A model generated the notes under the pieces. It worked only from the letters and a program-made list of their open reading frames with translations. It made no database searches and had not been told where the DNA came from. Position numbers and translations under genes: made by a program. A DNA stretch of 64,000 nt, taken from the NCBI RefSeq assembly GCF_001431485.1, contig NZ_LDJM01000003.1:1-64000 (forward strand). The letters run 5' to 3'. The stretch is from Stenotrophomonas ginsengisoli. GTDB lineage: Bacteria; Pseudomonadota; Gammaproteobacteria; Xanthomonadales; Xanthomonadaceae. Shown piece by piece: positions 33,107 through 42,815 of this stretch; the first letter of the stretch is position 1; each line of letters opens with the position of its first letter.

Positions 33107-33990
33107 ACCGTTTCACCACGACGTACCAGTGCCTGCAGGTACTGGCCATAACCGTTCTTGCTCAGCGGCGCTGCCAGCGCAAGCACCTGCTCGGCATTGA
33201 TCCAGCCATTGTTGAAGGCAATTTCTTCCGGGCAGCAGACCTGCAGGCCCTGACGAGTCTGGATGGTGCCGATGAAGTTGGAAGCCTCCAGCAGGGAAGC
33301 ATGGGTGCCGGTGTCCAGCCAGGCATGGCCACGGCCAAGCTGCTCCAGATGCAGCTTGCCCTCCTCCAGATAACGGCGGTTGAGATCGGTGATTTCCAAT
33401 TCGCCACGCGGCGACGGCTTGAGCTCGGCTGCGTAATCACTGGCCTTGCCGTCATAGAAGTACAGCCCGGTCACCGCATAGTTGGAGCGCGGCTTTTCCG
33501 GTTTTTCGACCAAGCCCACCACTCGGCCAGTCGCGTCGAATTCGGCCACGCCGTAACGCTCCGGGTCGTTGACCCAATAACCGAATACGGTGGCTCCATC
33601 CTCACGTGCATCAGCCTGGGCCAGCAGCTCGGTCAGACCATGTCCATGGAAGATGTTGTCTCCCAGCACCAGACAGCTCGGCTGCCCGGCCAGGAACTCG
33701 CGGCCGATCAGGTAGGCCTGGGCAAGGCCATCCGGGCTGGGCTGTACCGCGTACTGGATGTCCATGCCCCACTGCGAGCCATCACCCAGCAAGGCTTGGA
33801 ACAACGCCTGTTCGTGCGGGGTATTGATGATCAACACCTCACGGATGCCCGCCAGCATCAGCACGCTGAGCGGGTAATAGATCATCGGCTTGTCATAGAT
33901 CGGCAGCAGCTGCTTGCTGACGCCCTTGGTGATCGGATAGAGCCGGGTGCCGGAACCACCGGCCAGAATGATGCCCTTGCGCTTGCTCAT
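33103..33990 (-). CDS. rmlA: Glucose-1-phosphate thymidylyltransferase
   Basis: 295 aa. Nucleotide-binding start [20 protein letters not shown] (about 7-26), [24 protein letters not shown], and [20 protein letters not shown]. Makes dTDP-glucose, the first rhamnose precursor. Second gene of rmlBACD, nine bases after rmlB. Confidence 0.96.
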   Translation of the reverse strand: MSKRKGIILAGGSGTRLYPITKGVSKQLLPIYDKPMIYYPLSVLMLAGIREVLIINTPHEQALFQALLGDGSQWGMDIQYAVQPSPDGLAQAYLIGREFLAGQPSCLVLGDNIFHGHGLTELLAQADAREDGATVFGYWVNDPERYGVAEFDATGRVVGLVEKPEKPRSNYAVTGLYFYDGKASDYAAELKPSPRGELEITDLNRRYLEEGKLHLEQLGRGHAWLDTGTHASLLEASNFIGTIQTRQGLQVCCPEEIAFNNGWINAEQVLALAAPLSKNGYGQYLQALVRRGETV

Positions 33991-33999
33991 GTCTACTCC

Positions 34000-35055
34000 T
34001 CAGGCCTCGGTGCCGATACGCTGCAGACGGTAGCTGCCGTCCAGCACGCCATTGACCCATTCCTGATTGCCCAGGTACCAATCCACGGTAAAGGCAATAC
34101 CCTGCTCGAAGGTCCAGGCCGGTTGCCAGCCCAGCTCATCACGCAGCTTGGAGGCATCGATGGCATAACGGCGGTCGTGCCCCGGGCGGTCCGTTACATA
34201 GGTGATCTGGCTGGTACGCGGCTGGCCATCGGCACGCGGACGGCGCTCGTCCAACAGCGCGCAGATGGCCTGCACCACTTCGATGTTCTGCTTCTCGGCA
34301 TTGCCGCCGACATTGTAGGTTTCGCCCACCTTGCCCTTGGCCAGTACGGTGCGGATCGCCTCGCAATGGTCAGTAACGAAAAGCCAGTCACGCACCTGCT
34401 TGCCATCGCCGTACACCGGCAGCGGCTCGCCGGCCAGGGCCTTGGCAATCACCAGCGGGATCAATTTCTCCGGGAAGTGATACGGACCGTAGTTGTTGGA
34501 GCAGTTGGTGGTCAGTACCGGCAGGCCATAGGTATGGTGAAAAGCACGGACCAGATGGTCCGAAGCGGCCTTGGAGGCCGAATAGGGGGAATTGGGCGCA
34601 TACGGCGTGGTTTCGGTGAACTTGCCGGTCTCGCCCAGGGTTCCGTAGACCTCGTCGGTGGACACATGCAGGAAGCGGAAGGCCTGCGCCCTGTCTGCCG
34701 GCAAACCCTTCCAGTAATCACGTACGGCTTCGAGCAGGCCAAGCGTGCCGACCACATTGGTCTGGATGAAAGCGCCCGGACCATCAATGGAGCGGTCGAC
34801 ATGGCTTTCGGCAGCGAAATTGAGCACCGCCTCGGGCTGATGCTCGGCCAGCAGGCGCGCCACCAGTTCACGGTCACCGATGTCACCGTGCACGAACACG
34901 TGGTCCGGATTGCCTTCCAGCGATGCCAGGGTCTTCAGGTTGCCGGCGTAGGTCAGCGCATCCAGGTTGACCACACGCACACCGCGCGCAACCGCTTCCA
35001 GGACGAAATTGCCGCCGATGAAGCCGGCACCACCAGTCACTACCCAGGTTTTCAT
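34000..35055 (-). CDS. rmlB: dTDP-glucose 4,6-dehydratase
   Basis: 351 aa extended SDR. NAD motif [14 protein letters not shown] (about 7-20), [25 protein letters not shown] (catalytic Tyr/Lys) and [19 protein letters not shown]. The ATG at 35055 gives the usual start [12 protein letters not shown]; a longer frame adds 25 non-family residues. First gene of rmlBACD. The 251-base gap to divergent etfB carries the promoters. Confidence 0.95.
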   Translation of the reverse strand: MKTWVVTGGAGFIGGNFVLEAVARGVRVVNLDALTYAGNLKTLASLEGNPDHVFVHGDIGDRELVARLLAEHQPEAVLNFAAESHVDRSIDGPGAFIQTNVVGTLGLLEAVRDYWKGLPADRAQAFRFLHVSTDEVYGTLGETGKFTETTPYAPNSPYSASKAASDHLVRAFHHTYGLPVLTTNCSNNYGPYHFPEKLIPLVIAKALAGEPLPVYGDGKQVRDWLFVTDHCEAIRTVLAKGKVGETYNVGGNAEKQNIEVVQAICALLDERRPRADGQPRTSQITYVTDRPGHDRRYAIDASKLRDELGWQPAWTFEQGIAFTVDWYLGNQEWVNGVLDGSYRLQRIGTEA

Positions 35056-35158
35056 GTACTCACTCACTGTGAAGGCGCCCATTCCAAGGCGCAATGGATC
35101 AATAGGATAGCGGAGGGAGGCGCTGCGCACCGCACATCACGGACGCTGCCCCTCTATT

Positions 35159-35168
35159 TGTCCGGACA
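35159..35168. promoter_or_regulatory. Dyad TGTCCGGACA in the rmlB-etfB divergent region
   Basis: A perfect 10-bp palindrome flanked by A/T-rich bases, about 100 bases before rmlB and 140 before etfB, followed by a GATATC dyad. A possible operator. A -10-like TAGAAT for etfB is at 35242-35247. No regulator can be named. Confidence 0.3.
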
Positions 35169-35306
35169 TTTGATATCATCCGCGTGCAGGCCAATGCCAA
35201 TTGTCTATCCATACGGTGTCGCATGGAACATGCGTGCAGGCTAGAATCAACCTCCTCCACCGGGCCCTGTAGCCCGGGCAACCCGCAAAGAAGGATGCCG
35301 TTCCTG

Positions 35307-36053
35307 ATGAAAATCCTCGTCGCGTACAAGCGCGTTGTGGACTACAACGTCCGTATCCAGGTCAAGCCGGACAACTCCGGCGTGGTCACTGATGGCGTCA
35401 AGCTCTCGCCCAACCCGTTCGATGAAATCGCACTGGAAGAGGCCCTGCGCCTGCGCGATGCCGGTATCGCCAGCGAAGTGGTCGTGGCCACGATTGCCCC
35501 GGCCGATGCCCAGGCCCACCTGCGCAACGGCCTGGCCATGGGTGCCAACCGCGCCATCCACGTGGTCACCGATGCGGCGATCCAGCCGCTGACCGCTGCC
35601 CGCACCCTGCTCAAGCTTGTGGAAGCCGAACAGCCGGACATCGTGCTGCTGGGCAAGCAGGCCATTGATGACGACGCCAACCAGACCGGCCAGATGCTGG
35701 CCACACTCTGGGGCCGCCCGCAGGCCACCTTTGCCTCCAAGGTCGAGATTGCCGACGGCAAGGCCACGGTCACCCGTGAGGTGGACGCCGGCCTGGAAGT
35801 GCTGGAAGTGGACCTGCCGGCAGTGATCACCACCGACCTGCGCCTGAACGAGCCGCGCTTCATCAAGCTGCCCGACATCATGAAGGCCAAGTCCAAGCCG
35901 CTGGAGACCCTGCAGCTGGCCGATCTGGGCGTGGAAGCCGCCGATACCTTCACCACCACCCATTACGCCGCACCGGCCAAGCGCTCCAAGGGCGTGATGG
36001 TCAATGATGCCGCCGGGCTGGTTGCCGCACTGAAGCAGAAGGGGTTGTTGTAA
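35307..36053 (+). CDS. etfB: Electron transfer flavoprotein subunit beta
   Basis: 248 aa. Starts MKILVAYKRVVDYNVRIQ, with the conserved NPFDEIALEEALRLRD block and AMP-binding residues. The ETF-beta signature covers VDLPAVITTDLRLNEPRFIKLPDIMKAK. Passes electrons from acyl-CoA and other dehydrogenases to ETF-ubiquinone oxidoreductase. The ATG at 35307 is preferred over one at 35295 because AAGAAGG lies 12 bases upstream of the former and touches the latter. Stop and etfA start overlap by one base (TAATG). In Xanthomonas, etf genes border the LPS locus. Confidence 0.95.
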   Translation: MKILVAYKRVVDYNVRIQVKPDNSGVVTDGVKLSPNPFDEIALEEALRLRDAGIASEVVVATIAPADAQAHLRNGLAMGANRAIHVVTDAAIQPLTAARTLLKLVEAEQPDIVLLGKQAIDDDANQTGQMLATLWGRPQATFASKVEIADGKATVTREVDAGLEVLEVDLPAVITTDLRLNEPRFIKLPDIMKAKSKPLETLQLADLGVEAADTFTTTHYAAPAKRSKGVMVNDAAGLVAALKQKGLL

Positions 36054-36991
36054 TGGCCAAGATTCTTGTCATTGCCGAACACTTGAACGGCCAGCTCAAT
36101 GCTGCCGTGGCCAAGACCGTCACTGCCGCCGCTGCGGTGGGTGGCGAGATCGACGTTCTGGTACTGGCCGCCGACCCGGCAGCCGTTGCCGCCCAGGCCG
36201 CACAGATTGCCGGTGTCAGCCGCGTGCTGAGCATCGCCAATGCCGCCAACGACAACGCCATCGCCCAGGTGCTGGCGCCGCAGATCGCCAAGGCGGCGGC
36301 CGGTTACAGCCATGTGTTCGGCGCCTCCACCACCACCGGCAAGGATCTGATGCCGGCTGTGGCCGCCCTGCTGGGCGTCAACCAGGTTTCCGACCTGATG
36401 AGCGTGGTCGACGCCCACACCTTCACCCGCCCGATCTACGCCGGCAACGCCATCATCACCGTCAAGGCGCCGGCCGACCAGACCGTGGTGGCCACCGTGC
36501 GTGCGGCCTCCTGGGCCAGTGCAGCTGACGGTGGCAATGCCGCGATCGAAGCGATCAGCGTTGATGCCGTGCTGCCGACCCACACCCGCTTTGTGTCCCT
36601 GACCCAGGGCAAGAGCGACCGCCCGGACCTGCAGAGCGCCAAGCGTGTCGTCTCCGGTGGCCGTGGCGTCGGTTCGGCCGAGAACTTCGCGGTGATCTAC
36701 AAGCTGGCCGACAAGCTCGGTGCCGGCGTGGGCGCCTCGCGCGCCGCGGTGGATGCCGGCTATGTGCCCAGCGACATGCAGGTCGGCCAGACCGGCAAGA
36801 TCATTGCCCCGGAGCTGTACGTGGCCGTGGGCATCAGTGGCGCCATCCAGCATCTGACCGGTATCAAGGACGCCGGCACCATCGTGGCGATCAACAAGGA
36901 CGCCGACGCCCCGATCTTCGAGATCGCTGATATCGGCCTGGTCGGGGATCTGTTTGCGATCCTGCCGGAGCTGGAGAAGGCATTGGGCTGA
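36053..36991 (+). CDS. etfA: Electron transfer flavoprotein subunit alpha
   Basis: 312 aa. FAD-binding C-terminal domain blocks: [61 protein letters not shown] and [15 protein letters not shown]. The N-terminal half is the ETF adenine-nucleotide fold. Partner of etfB and left border of the variable polysaccharide locus. Confidence 0.96.
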   Translation: MAKILVIAEHLNGQLNAAVAKTVTAAAAVGGEIDVLVLAADPAAVAAQAAQIAGVSRVLSIANAANDNAIAQVLAPQIAKAAAGYSHVFGASTTTGKDLMPAVAALLGVNQVSDLMSVVDAHTFTRPIYAGNAIITVKAPADQTVVATVRAASWASAADGGNAAIEAISVDAVLPTHTRFVSLTQGKSDRPDLQSAKRVVSGGRGVGSAENFAVIYKLADKLGAGVGASRAAVDAGYVPSDMQVGQTGKIIAPELYVAVGISGAIQHLTGIKDAGTIVAINKDADAPIFEIADIGLVGDLFAILPELEKALG

Positions 36992-37007
36992 GTTACTGAT
37001 GCCGGGA

Positions 37008-37038
37008 CCGGACCATAGCGCCGCTGCGCTTGGTCCGG
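37008..37038 (+). terminator. Hairpin after etfA
   Basis: 8-bp stem CCGGACCA / TGGTCCGG enclosing a second small stem AGCG / CGCT, 16 bases after etfA. No T-run directly follows, so it is a weak terminator or structured 3' end. Confidence 0.5.
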
Positions 37039-37156
37039 CTCCACTGCTGGCCTATTCTGCTTTTCATTGAGAGGGGAGCGGCCTAGCGGTAATCCACCCA
37101 CAAATCAGCTGACCCCAGAAGTGGAATTTTCTCGTAGCCTTTTCTGAGGAGGTTCC

Positions 37157-37271
37157 ATGAAAAAGCCCCCCTTCACCCATAGCCAGATCATTGCCGTGCT
37201 CAAGCAGGCCGAGGCCGGCACGCCTGTCCCAGAACTGTGCCGGGAGCACGGCATCAGTTTGGCGACGTTCT
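37157..37271 (+). pseudogene. Truncated IS3-family OrfA (IS407-like) fragment
   Basis: Begins with a good RBS (GAGGAGG) and ATG and encodes about 38 residues, MKKPPFTHSQIIAVLKQAEA then GTPVPELCREHGISLATF. This is the helix-turn-helix start of an IS407-group OrfA. It stops making family sense at the codon after TTC (37270), exactly where the next element's terminal repeat begins. Bases near 37109 (TGACCCCAGAAGTGGAA) may be its terminal repeat. Only this 5' end remains; the rest is absent on the far side of the inserted IS. Confidence 0.8.
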
Positions 37272-37276
37272 GGGTT

Positions 37277-38160
37277 CTACCCCGAAATCACGGACTGTTT
37301 GAAAAGAGCTGAAAACTTCTGATCCTGTTTGCCCCGTCGCCGCCGCATCCTGGGGTTGTGGCGGCGCTCGATGTATTCGAACACATCGGACCTGGCGGCA
37401 TCGAGTGTGGGATACGTTGTGCGATAGGTCCGCTCGCGCTTGAGCAGGCCGAAGAAGCCCTCGCAGGCGGCATTGTGCCCCGAGGGCAGGCTACGCGCTC
37501 GCCACAATGCCCCACCGCACTCATTGAGCAGAGCAGGCCATTGGCGGCCAGGTAATCCTGGTAATCGCCGCTACGAAATTGGCTGCCGCGGTCGGAGTGC
37601 AGGATCAGCCGATGCTGCTCCTGCCGTTGCCAAACCGCCATCTGCACGGCCCTGATCACCATCTGCCTGTCCTGCCGATGATGCATCGACCAGCCCACAA
37701 TCCGCTGATCAAACAGGTCCAGCACGACGCACAGATATAGCTTGGCCTGCTGGGTCTTGATCTCGGTGATGTCGGTCACCCACTTGGTTTCCGGCTCCAG
37801 GGCGCTGAAATCACGCTCCAGCAGGTTGCGTACGCCCGGCGGTGTCAGGGCCGGTTGAGCGCGCTGGCCACGCCGTTTCGGGCGTGGCAAGCCCTGCAGG
37901 CCGGCTGCCGCCATCAGCCGGGCAACCCGGTTCCGACTGGTCTTCAACCATTCATCGGCCAGATCTTCCTGCATGCGGCCAGCACCCAGCGTGCCCCGGC
38001 TGTCCTGATTCAGCGCATGGATACGGCCCAGAAAGCGCTCGTTATCGCATTGACGAGGGCTGGGCAGTCGTTTGCTCCAGTCGTAGTAACCGCTGGTTGA
38101 CACCCGCAGGCAGCGGCACATAAGACGAATCGGAAACTCATCGCGGCAACGTTCGATCAC
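37277..38160 (-). pseudogene. IS3-family transposase OrfB, frameshifted
   Basis: DDE integrase of the IS3 group. Readable parts: [39 protein letters not shown] (first Asp), [20 protein letters not shown] (second Asp), then [14 protein letters not shown]. The expected continuation with the catalytic Glu ([19 protein letters not shown]) is in another frame, because about 23 extra bases sit at 37480-37502. The second part then runs to the stop at 37277, inside the left terminal repeat. Confidence 0.85.
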
Positions 38161-38168
38161 CTGATACC

Positions 38169-38455
38169 TCAGGATGATCCCTTGGCAAAGAATGTCGCCG
38201 CTTCGCGCAAAAAATCCCGCTCCTTGGTGATCCGGGCCAACTCGCGTTTCAGCCGGGCAACCTCCTCATCACGCGGGCTTCCGGTACCAGCAAAGGCGGC
38301 TTTCCCAGCCGTCTGCGCCTCCCGCTTCCAGCGCGTCAGCAGGCTGTCGCGGATGCCCAGCTCACGCGCCACCTGGCGCAACTGACACCGGGCCGACTGG
38401 CTTGCTCCACCGCACCACGCTTGAACTCGGCACTGAACTTGCGACGCTTTGACAT
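38169..38455 (-). pseudogene. IS3-family OrfA, frameshifted
   Basis: From the ATG at 38455 it reads MSKRRKFSAEFKRGAVEQAS, the standard OrfA start. One base then appears to be missing near 38371-38376 (GCGCCAGG where GCGCCCAGG would be expected). After that the frame resumes as VARELGIRDSLLTRWKREAQ and a leucine-zipper-like [20 protein letters not shown]. Confirms that the element is dead. Confidence 0.8.
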
Positions 38456-38517
38456 GAACACTCCTCATGGCCTGTATCGGCCTTCTTGTAAGTGTCCGTG
38501 AAATCGGGGGTGAACCC

Positions 38518-38572
38518 GGATGAACTCGGCCATCGACAGGCCTGGCTGGAACTGCACGGGATTGATGCTCAT
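38518..38572 (-). pseudogene. IS1595-family transposase N-terminal fragment
   Basis: From the ATG at 38572 about 18 residues are readable: MSINPVQFQPGLSMAEFI, the typical start of IS1595-family (ISXo-type) transposases. It is cut off by the right end of the IS3 element, and no further part is seen nearby. The 60-80 bases upstream (38573-38650) probably belong to the same element's end. Confidence 0.6.
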
Positions 38573-38726
38573 GACGCCACCTCGTCCGCTTCAGGTGGTG
38601 TCATGCTCCGCTACAGTCGACGCAGATCCTGCGACTGCTGGCTGAGCCTCGGGGCTAATCGGGTCGGTGAATCGCTTCTTCATGAGTTCTCGTTGTTCTT
38701 GCGAGGGTAGAGAACTCACCATCCAG

Positions 38727-39254
38727 ATGGCTACAGGATTTGTCTCAGGTCACCCGAACGAAGCATGGGTGACGGATATCACCTACATCCGCACGTGGCA
38801 GGGTTGGCTGTATCTGGCGGTTGTTCTGGATCTATTCTCACGTAGGATTGTTGGTTGGGCTGTCAGACCAACGATTGATCGAGAACTTGTTCTGGATGCC
38901 GTGATGAAGGCTGTGCGCAGCCGACGTCCTCGCAAAACCCTGATCCACTCGGATCAAGGCTTGCAGTACGGAAGCGATGCATGGCGGCGTTTCTGCAAAG
39001 ACAACCATCTTGAGCCCAGCATGAGCAGACGTGCCAATTGCAGGGACAACGCGGTCGCTGAATCCTTCTTCAGCAGTTTGAAAAAGGAACGGATCAAGAA
39101 GCGAGTCTACGCGAGTCGTGACATGGCGACCTCGGACATATCCGACTACATCGATGGGTTTTACAATCCAACTCGCCGCCACAGCCATCTAGCCGGGGTC
39201 AGTCCTGACGAGTTCGAGGCAGCGCATCGCCACCCTCGGTCAGGTGTCCACTAA
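38727..39254 (+). pseudogene. IS3-family transposase C-terminal fragment
   Basis: About 175 residues of an integrase core: HPNEAWVTDITYIRTWQGWL (first Asp), LIHSDQGLQYGSDAWRRFC (second Asp), and NAVAESFFSSLKKERIKKRV with the Glu. Ends FYNPTRRHSHLAGVSPDEFE. The N-terminal half and OrfA are gone. It differs from the IS3 copy at 37272-38517, so it is a separate element. Its right end (GGTGTCCACTAAATCCTGGG, about 39241-39260) lies just before the stop of the next gene. Confidence 0.85.
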
Positions 39255-39282
39255 ATCCTGGGAACTCCAGACACAGGAGAAA

Positions 39283-41767
39283 TCAGGACAGATTGGGCGT
39301 GCAGGACGGCGCGCTGAGCACCGCCGACCCCAGCTCGGCACCACCGGCATCTTCAAACCAAAGCTTCAGATTTTCCGTCGCCCATGGTCCCGTCGTGGAC
39401 TCGCCCCCCGGACCACTGGCACTCCAGAGCTTGCGCCCGCCCCCTTCTTGCTCGATCAGTACACGTATGCCGCCGTCACCGGCAGCCGACGTACGCGACC
39501 ACTGGACGCGCACCACACCCTGCTGCATGCCCTGCGCGGTGCACTCGCCGGATACAGCGGTGGCTGATACCATGGCCATGCCCTGCCCCTCCAGCACCAC
39601 CTTCAAAGGCCCAGTAACAGTGGCTGACATCGCCTTGGCCTCGACCGGGGCTGCGCGTACTTGCATGTCTCCCAACACGTTGACCACCTTGCCGCCGCAG
39701 ATCACCTGGACTGGCTGGCTTCCTGCCTGATTGATCACGCTGGGCGCCGGCCACAAGCCCGCAAGGATGTCACCGGACCCCACCACCGGGGTGGTCACCG
39801 CACCAATGCGCAGCTGTGGGCTGCCCTGGATACGTGCAACCCTCATCCAGGTCGCACTCAGGCCACTTGCCTTCTGCTTGTTGAACGGCACCCCCGCGAC
39901 AGCATCCTTCGGGCCCCAGTCGCTGACCTCCAGCAGGCATTCACCGCTGCCGAACTGCATCGGCGTAGCCATGTACAACCACGCCCCACCCAACGCATTG
40001 AAGTTCGCGCGCGACTCGGAGAGCAGCACATTACGCAACGCCCGCTTGCGATCATAGAGCTCCACCGCCTCGGCGCAGGCCGTACCCTTGGCGGGTGCCT
40101 CGCCGCACAGCTGCCATTGGCCGTTGTCGCGGGTCAGGACGTTACCCAGGAAGCGGGAGCTGTCATGGGCCCGCTGGCTCACCATGTCGTCGGTCAGATA
40201 CGGCAGCCGTCCCGGAATCACACCCAGCGCACGGGTGATGGCCACCGGAAGGAATTCCAAGGGCATGGTGCCGACATCCACCGCGCCCTTGCGGCCGTCG
40301 ATGAAAAGCAGAGGCGTGCGCGACATGGCCACCAGCGTGTCGGCACCGTCAAAGGGCCGCCTGCTGGTATTGATGCCGGACATTGCATACGGCGCCTGGT
40401 CCGGCGGCATGGTCGGCGCGTGGTCGCCAAATGCCACGATCAGCGCATCAGGATCGTCCGCGCGCACGGCCTCTACCCAATCCATGAAGGCTTTGCTTGA
40501 GTAGGCCAGTGCATTGGCGTAGTTCTGCACCATGGAATTGGCCGGTGTGACCTGTACGAGAGGCGGCCGCCGCTCGTGGTTGAGCTGATAGGGATAGTGA
40601 GAACTGATGGTGACCAGATAGTTGAAATGGGGGGTGGAGCGATCCGTCCGCGCCAGTACTTCGCGGTTCTGCCTAAAGAAGCTGGCATCATTCAGGAACA
40701 CGCCGTCAAGATCGTCGCGCACGAACGCCTGATAGGCATTGAACTGTGCAAAGCCCATGTACTTATAGGCGGTATCACGACCCCAAGAATCCTGGCGGTT
40801 AGTATGCGAGGCCAAGGTGTCATAGCCCAACTCGCGCAGCAGGCGCGGCAAGCATGGCAACACATCCTTCATGCGGTTCTGGAACACCGCATCCTCGGTG
40901 GCCGGCAGCCCACACAGCGCCTCAAATTCGGCATTGGCGGTGAGGTGACCGAAATGCGGCGTCATCACCGCCGAATTGCCCCCCTGCTCCAGCATCACGC
41001 GGAACCGAGGATCGAAGGGATCCCGGTCGAACTGGAAGGCCTTCAATGCCATGGGGTCCCAGAATGTTTCCAGCAGCACAAGGTGCACATTCCGTCGCGC
41101 TGCCAACTGCGTGCGCTCATCCAGGCGCAGCCCTGCCAGCACCTTGCGGCCCTTGAGCTCGAGCTCATATTTGCGCGCCCGCTGGTCCAACAGGAACTGC
41201 ATGCCACCACGTCGTTGCAGATGGGTGACGTAGTCGCTGGCCGGCGCCGGCAGCACGGCATCGACGATGCGCGCTTCCCAGGGGGCACCGAAGTACAGGG
41301 CCAGAGGCAGCAGCAATGCGGCGATCGACCATGGCAAGCGGCGCAGGCGCGTCGGCCACACGCCGTACAGCAGCACCCCGGACAGCAGCAGCACCGTCAC
41401 GACAGCGAGCAAGACTTGCCACGTCTTGAGCACGCTGGCGAGCACGCCCAAGGTAAAGATGTCGCTGAAGAAGACCGGCGAGCCCAGCGCGGACAACTTG
41501 AGAATGTGCGCCAGCTGGAAAAGCAGCAGCCAGATTGCCACCGCCGCCACCGTCTGGACACGACTGGGCCCCAGCGCCACGCACCAGCAACACGAACACG
41601 CCTGCAAACAGTGCATCCATCAGGATGCCCACAGGCCCCGGAGCGCCGTCTATCACCAGCCAGCGCAGCGCGCCGATGAGCAACGTACCGAAAAGTGCCA
41701 GGCCTAGCGCGAACGAGACCGTACAACGTGGCGCGGATGAGTGATCCTGCTTAGCTTCGTGGTTCAA
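39283..41767 (-). pseudogene. LTA-synthase-like (sulfatase-fold) transferase, frameshifted
   Basis: Two frames join into one protein of about 825 aa. From a TTG start at 41767 the first frame encodes the N-terminal membrane spans up to LFAGVFVLLVR. After one apparently extra base near 41575-41580 the second frame continues ALGPSRVQTVAAVAIWLLLF and on to the stop at 39283. The catalytic part is an alkaline-phosphatase/sulfatase fold of the LTA synthase family: NVHLVLLETFWDP, the nucleophile Thr in HLTANAEFEALCGLP, TISSHYPY and FGDHAPTMPP. A beta-rich C-terminal domain of about 250 residues follows. Such enzymes transfer phosphoglycerol or similar groups to glycans outside the inner membrane. 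It could still yield a shorter product, or the frameshift could be a sequencing error. Confidence 0.75.
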
Positions 41768-42159
41768 CTTTTCGCACTCTGGTCACAAAATTTCCAGGCT
41801 GAATGATAGCAAACCGCCTCACGGTGCCGCTGTGCGTTATTCATCGAATCAGAATGTCAAAGGCGGCCACGATGACACGGTCGGAGCAGGATCCCTCAGG
41901 AATAGGCGCGCGCGCTTTCCCTGCCCAGGATATGCATCAGTTCCCCGGTCTCTGGGGAAACCAGGATGTCCACGTTCTCCGGTTCAGGTGTCCATATGCG
42001 ATCACCCATAGGAATTGCCGTTCGTGCCGATGGCCCTAGCATTTCCACGATGAATGCCCATCTCTTCCCTGGCAAGGGGTGGACCTGGAAGCCGACAGGT
42101 TCAAAGATCCGGCGTGCGGCGGTCACCGACCAGCATGTGACATGGCCACGGAAGTACGG

Positions 42160-42170
42160 ATCCAGGCACT
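42160..42170. repeat. Target-site duplication, left copy
   Basis: ATCCAGGCACT. Matches the right copy at 42805-42815 in 10 of 11 positions; together they flank the IS4-type remnant. IS4-family elements usually duplicate 9-13 bases. Confidence 0.7.
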
Positions 42171-42171
42171 T

Positions 42172-42801
42172 AGGTTTCCCCACGTTTTCACGAGCGTAGA
42201 CACATCTGCTCCAAGACGGCCTGTGGCGGTGATCTGAGATGTTCAAGGCAGCGCGATGCTGGTCCCAGTGGCCAGCCTCTGGCCAGTGCTTCGCGGCCGA
42301 TACGCAGGGTGGAATACAGCTTTCGGGTGCTTTTGACCGGCCACAACCAGTGGGCGATATCCGCTGCTTCGCAGGCCATGCCGGCGAGCCAGCTGACGAA
42401 GCTGGCCAGGGTGCTGACCAACAGCAGGATCTGCAACCGACCGCCTTGGCGGGTCAGGCTGTCTTCCAGCGCCTGACCATAGCAGTGTGATTTCAGGTCC
42501 CGGAATGCCAGTTCGATCTGCATCCGGCGGGCATAGAGTTTCACCAATTGCCGAGGGCTGGCACTGCTCAGTTTCGGCGACCCTGGATCAATGCCTCAAC
42601 GGCTTGCAGCAGCGCCCGCCGGCGCAGGGCGTGCATGCCGGGGAGTGAGTTGCCCAAGCACTTCTGCAATACTAGGCTGGCGCGCATGATCGTCAGTCCT
42701 TTTTTGGTTTAGTCACCTCCAAGGCTGCGTCATGCGCGCGTCTGTTTCTGCTATAATGATCACAAGTTGTTGATATCAATGGCAAAAACGTGGAGAAACC
42801 T
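42172..42801 (-). mobile_element. Internally deleted IS4-family element
   Basis: About 630 bases with terminal repeats AGGTTTCCCCACGTTTTC (left) and, read inward from the right, AGGTTTCTCCACGTTTTT. A full IS4-type element is about twice this length. The transposase start and end are present but the centre is missing. The element splits a methyltransferase gene and is flanked by a diverged direct repeat, so the insertion is not recent. Confidence 0.8.
42188..42687 (-). pseudogene. IS4-family transposase, internal deletion
   Basis: N-terminal piece from the ATG at 42687: MRASLVLQKCLGNSLPGMHA and LRRRALLQAVEALIQG. It then breaks near 42585 and continues in another frame with RQLVKLYARRMQIELAFRDL. 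This holds the IS4 signature Y-x2-R-x3-E-x6-K (YARRMQIELAFRDLK) with the third catalytic residue. The first two Asp of the DDE triad lie in the deleted part, so the protein cannot be active. Confidence 0.85.
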
Positions 42802-42804
42802 CAG

Positions 42805-42815
42805 ATCCAGGTACT
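42805..42815. repeat. Target-site duplication, right copy
   Basis: ATCCAGGTACT; see the left copy at 42160-42170. The single difference changes the codon for Tyr/Cys in the interrupted methyltransferase. Confidence 0.7.

Larger units (their letters stand above)
37272..38517 (-). mobile_element. Decayed IS3-family insertion sequence (about 1.25 kb)
   Basis: Imperfect terminal inverted repeats: GGGTTCTACCCCGAAATCAC at the left end and, read inward from the right, GGGTTCACCCCCGATTTCAC. Both continue with GGAC (20 of 24 positions match in total). Between them lie orfA and orfB on the minus strand, separated by 8 bases. Both carry frameshifts, so the copy is inactive. No clean target duplication is visible, and the flanks belong to two different IS elements, so the junctions were probably rearranged after insertion. 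Confidence 0.85.

Noticed and set aside
38684-38717. Inverted repeat GAGTTCTC / GAGAACTC in the IS graveyard
   Set aside because: Short with a long loop; could be an IS end, but no element could be tied to it.
37109-39260. One single composite transposon explaining all IS pieces
   Set aside because: Fragments belong to different families and lack matching outer ends, so a mosaic of separate events fits better.
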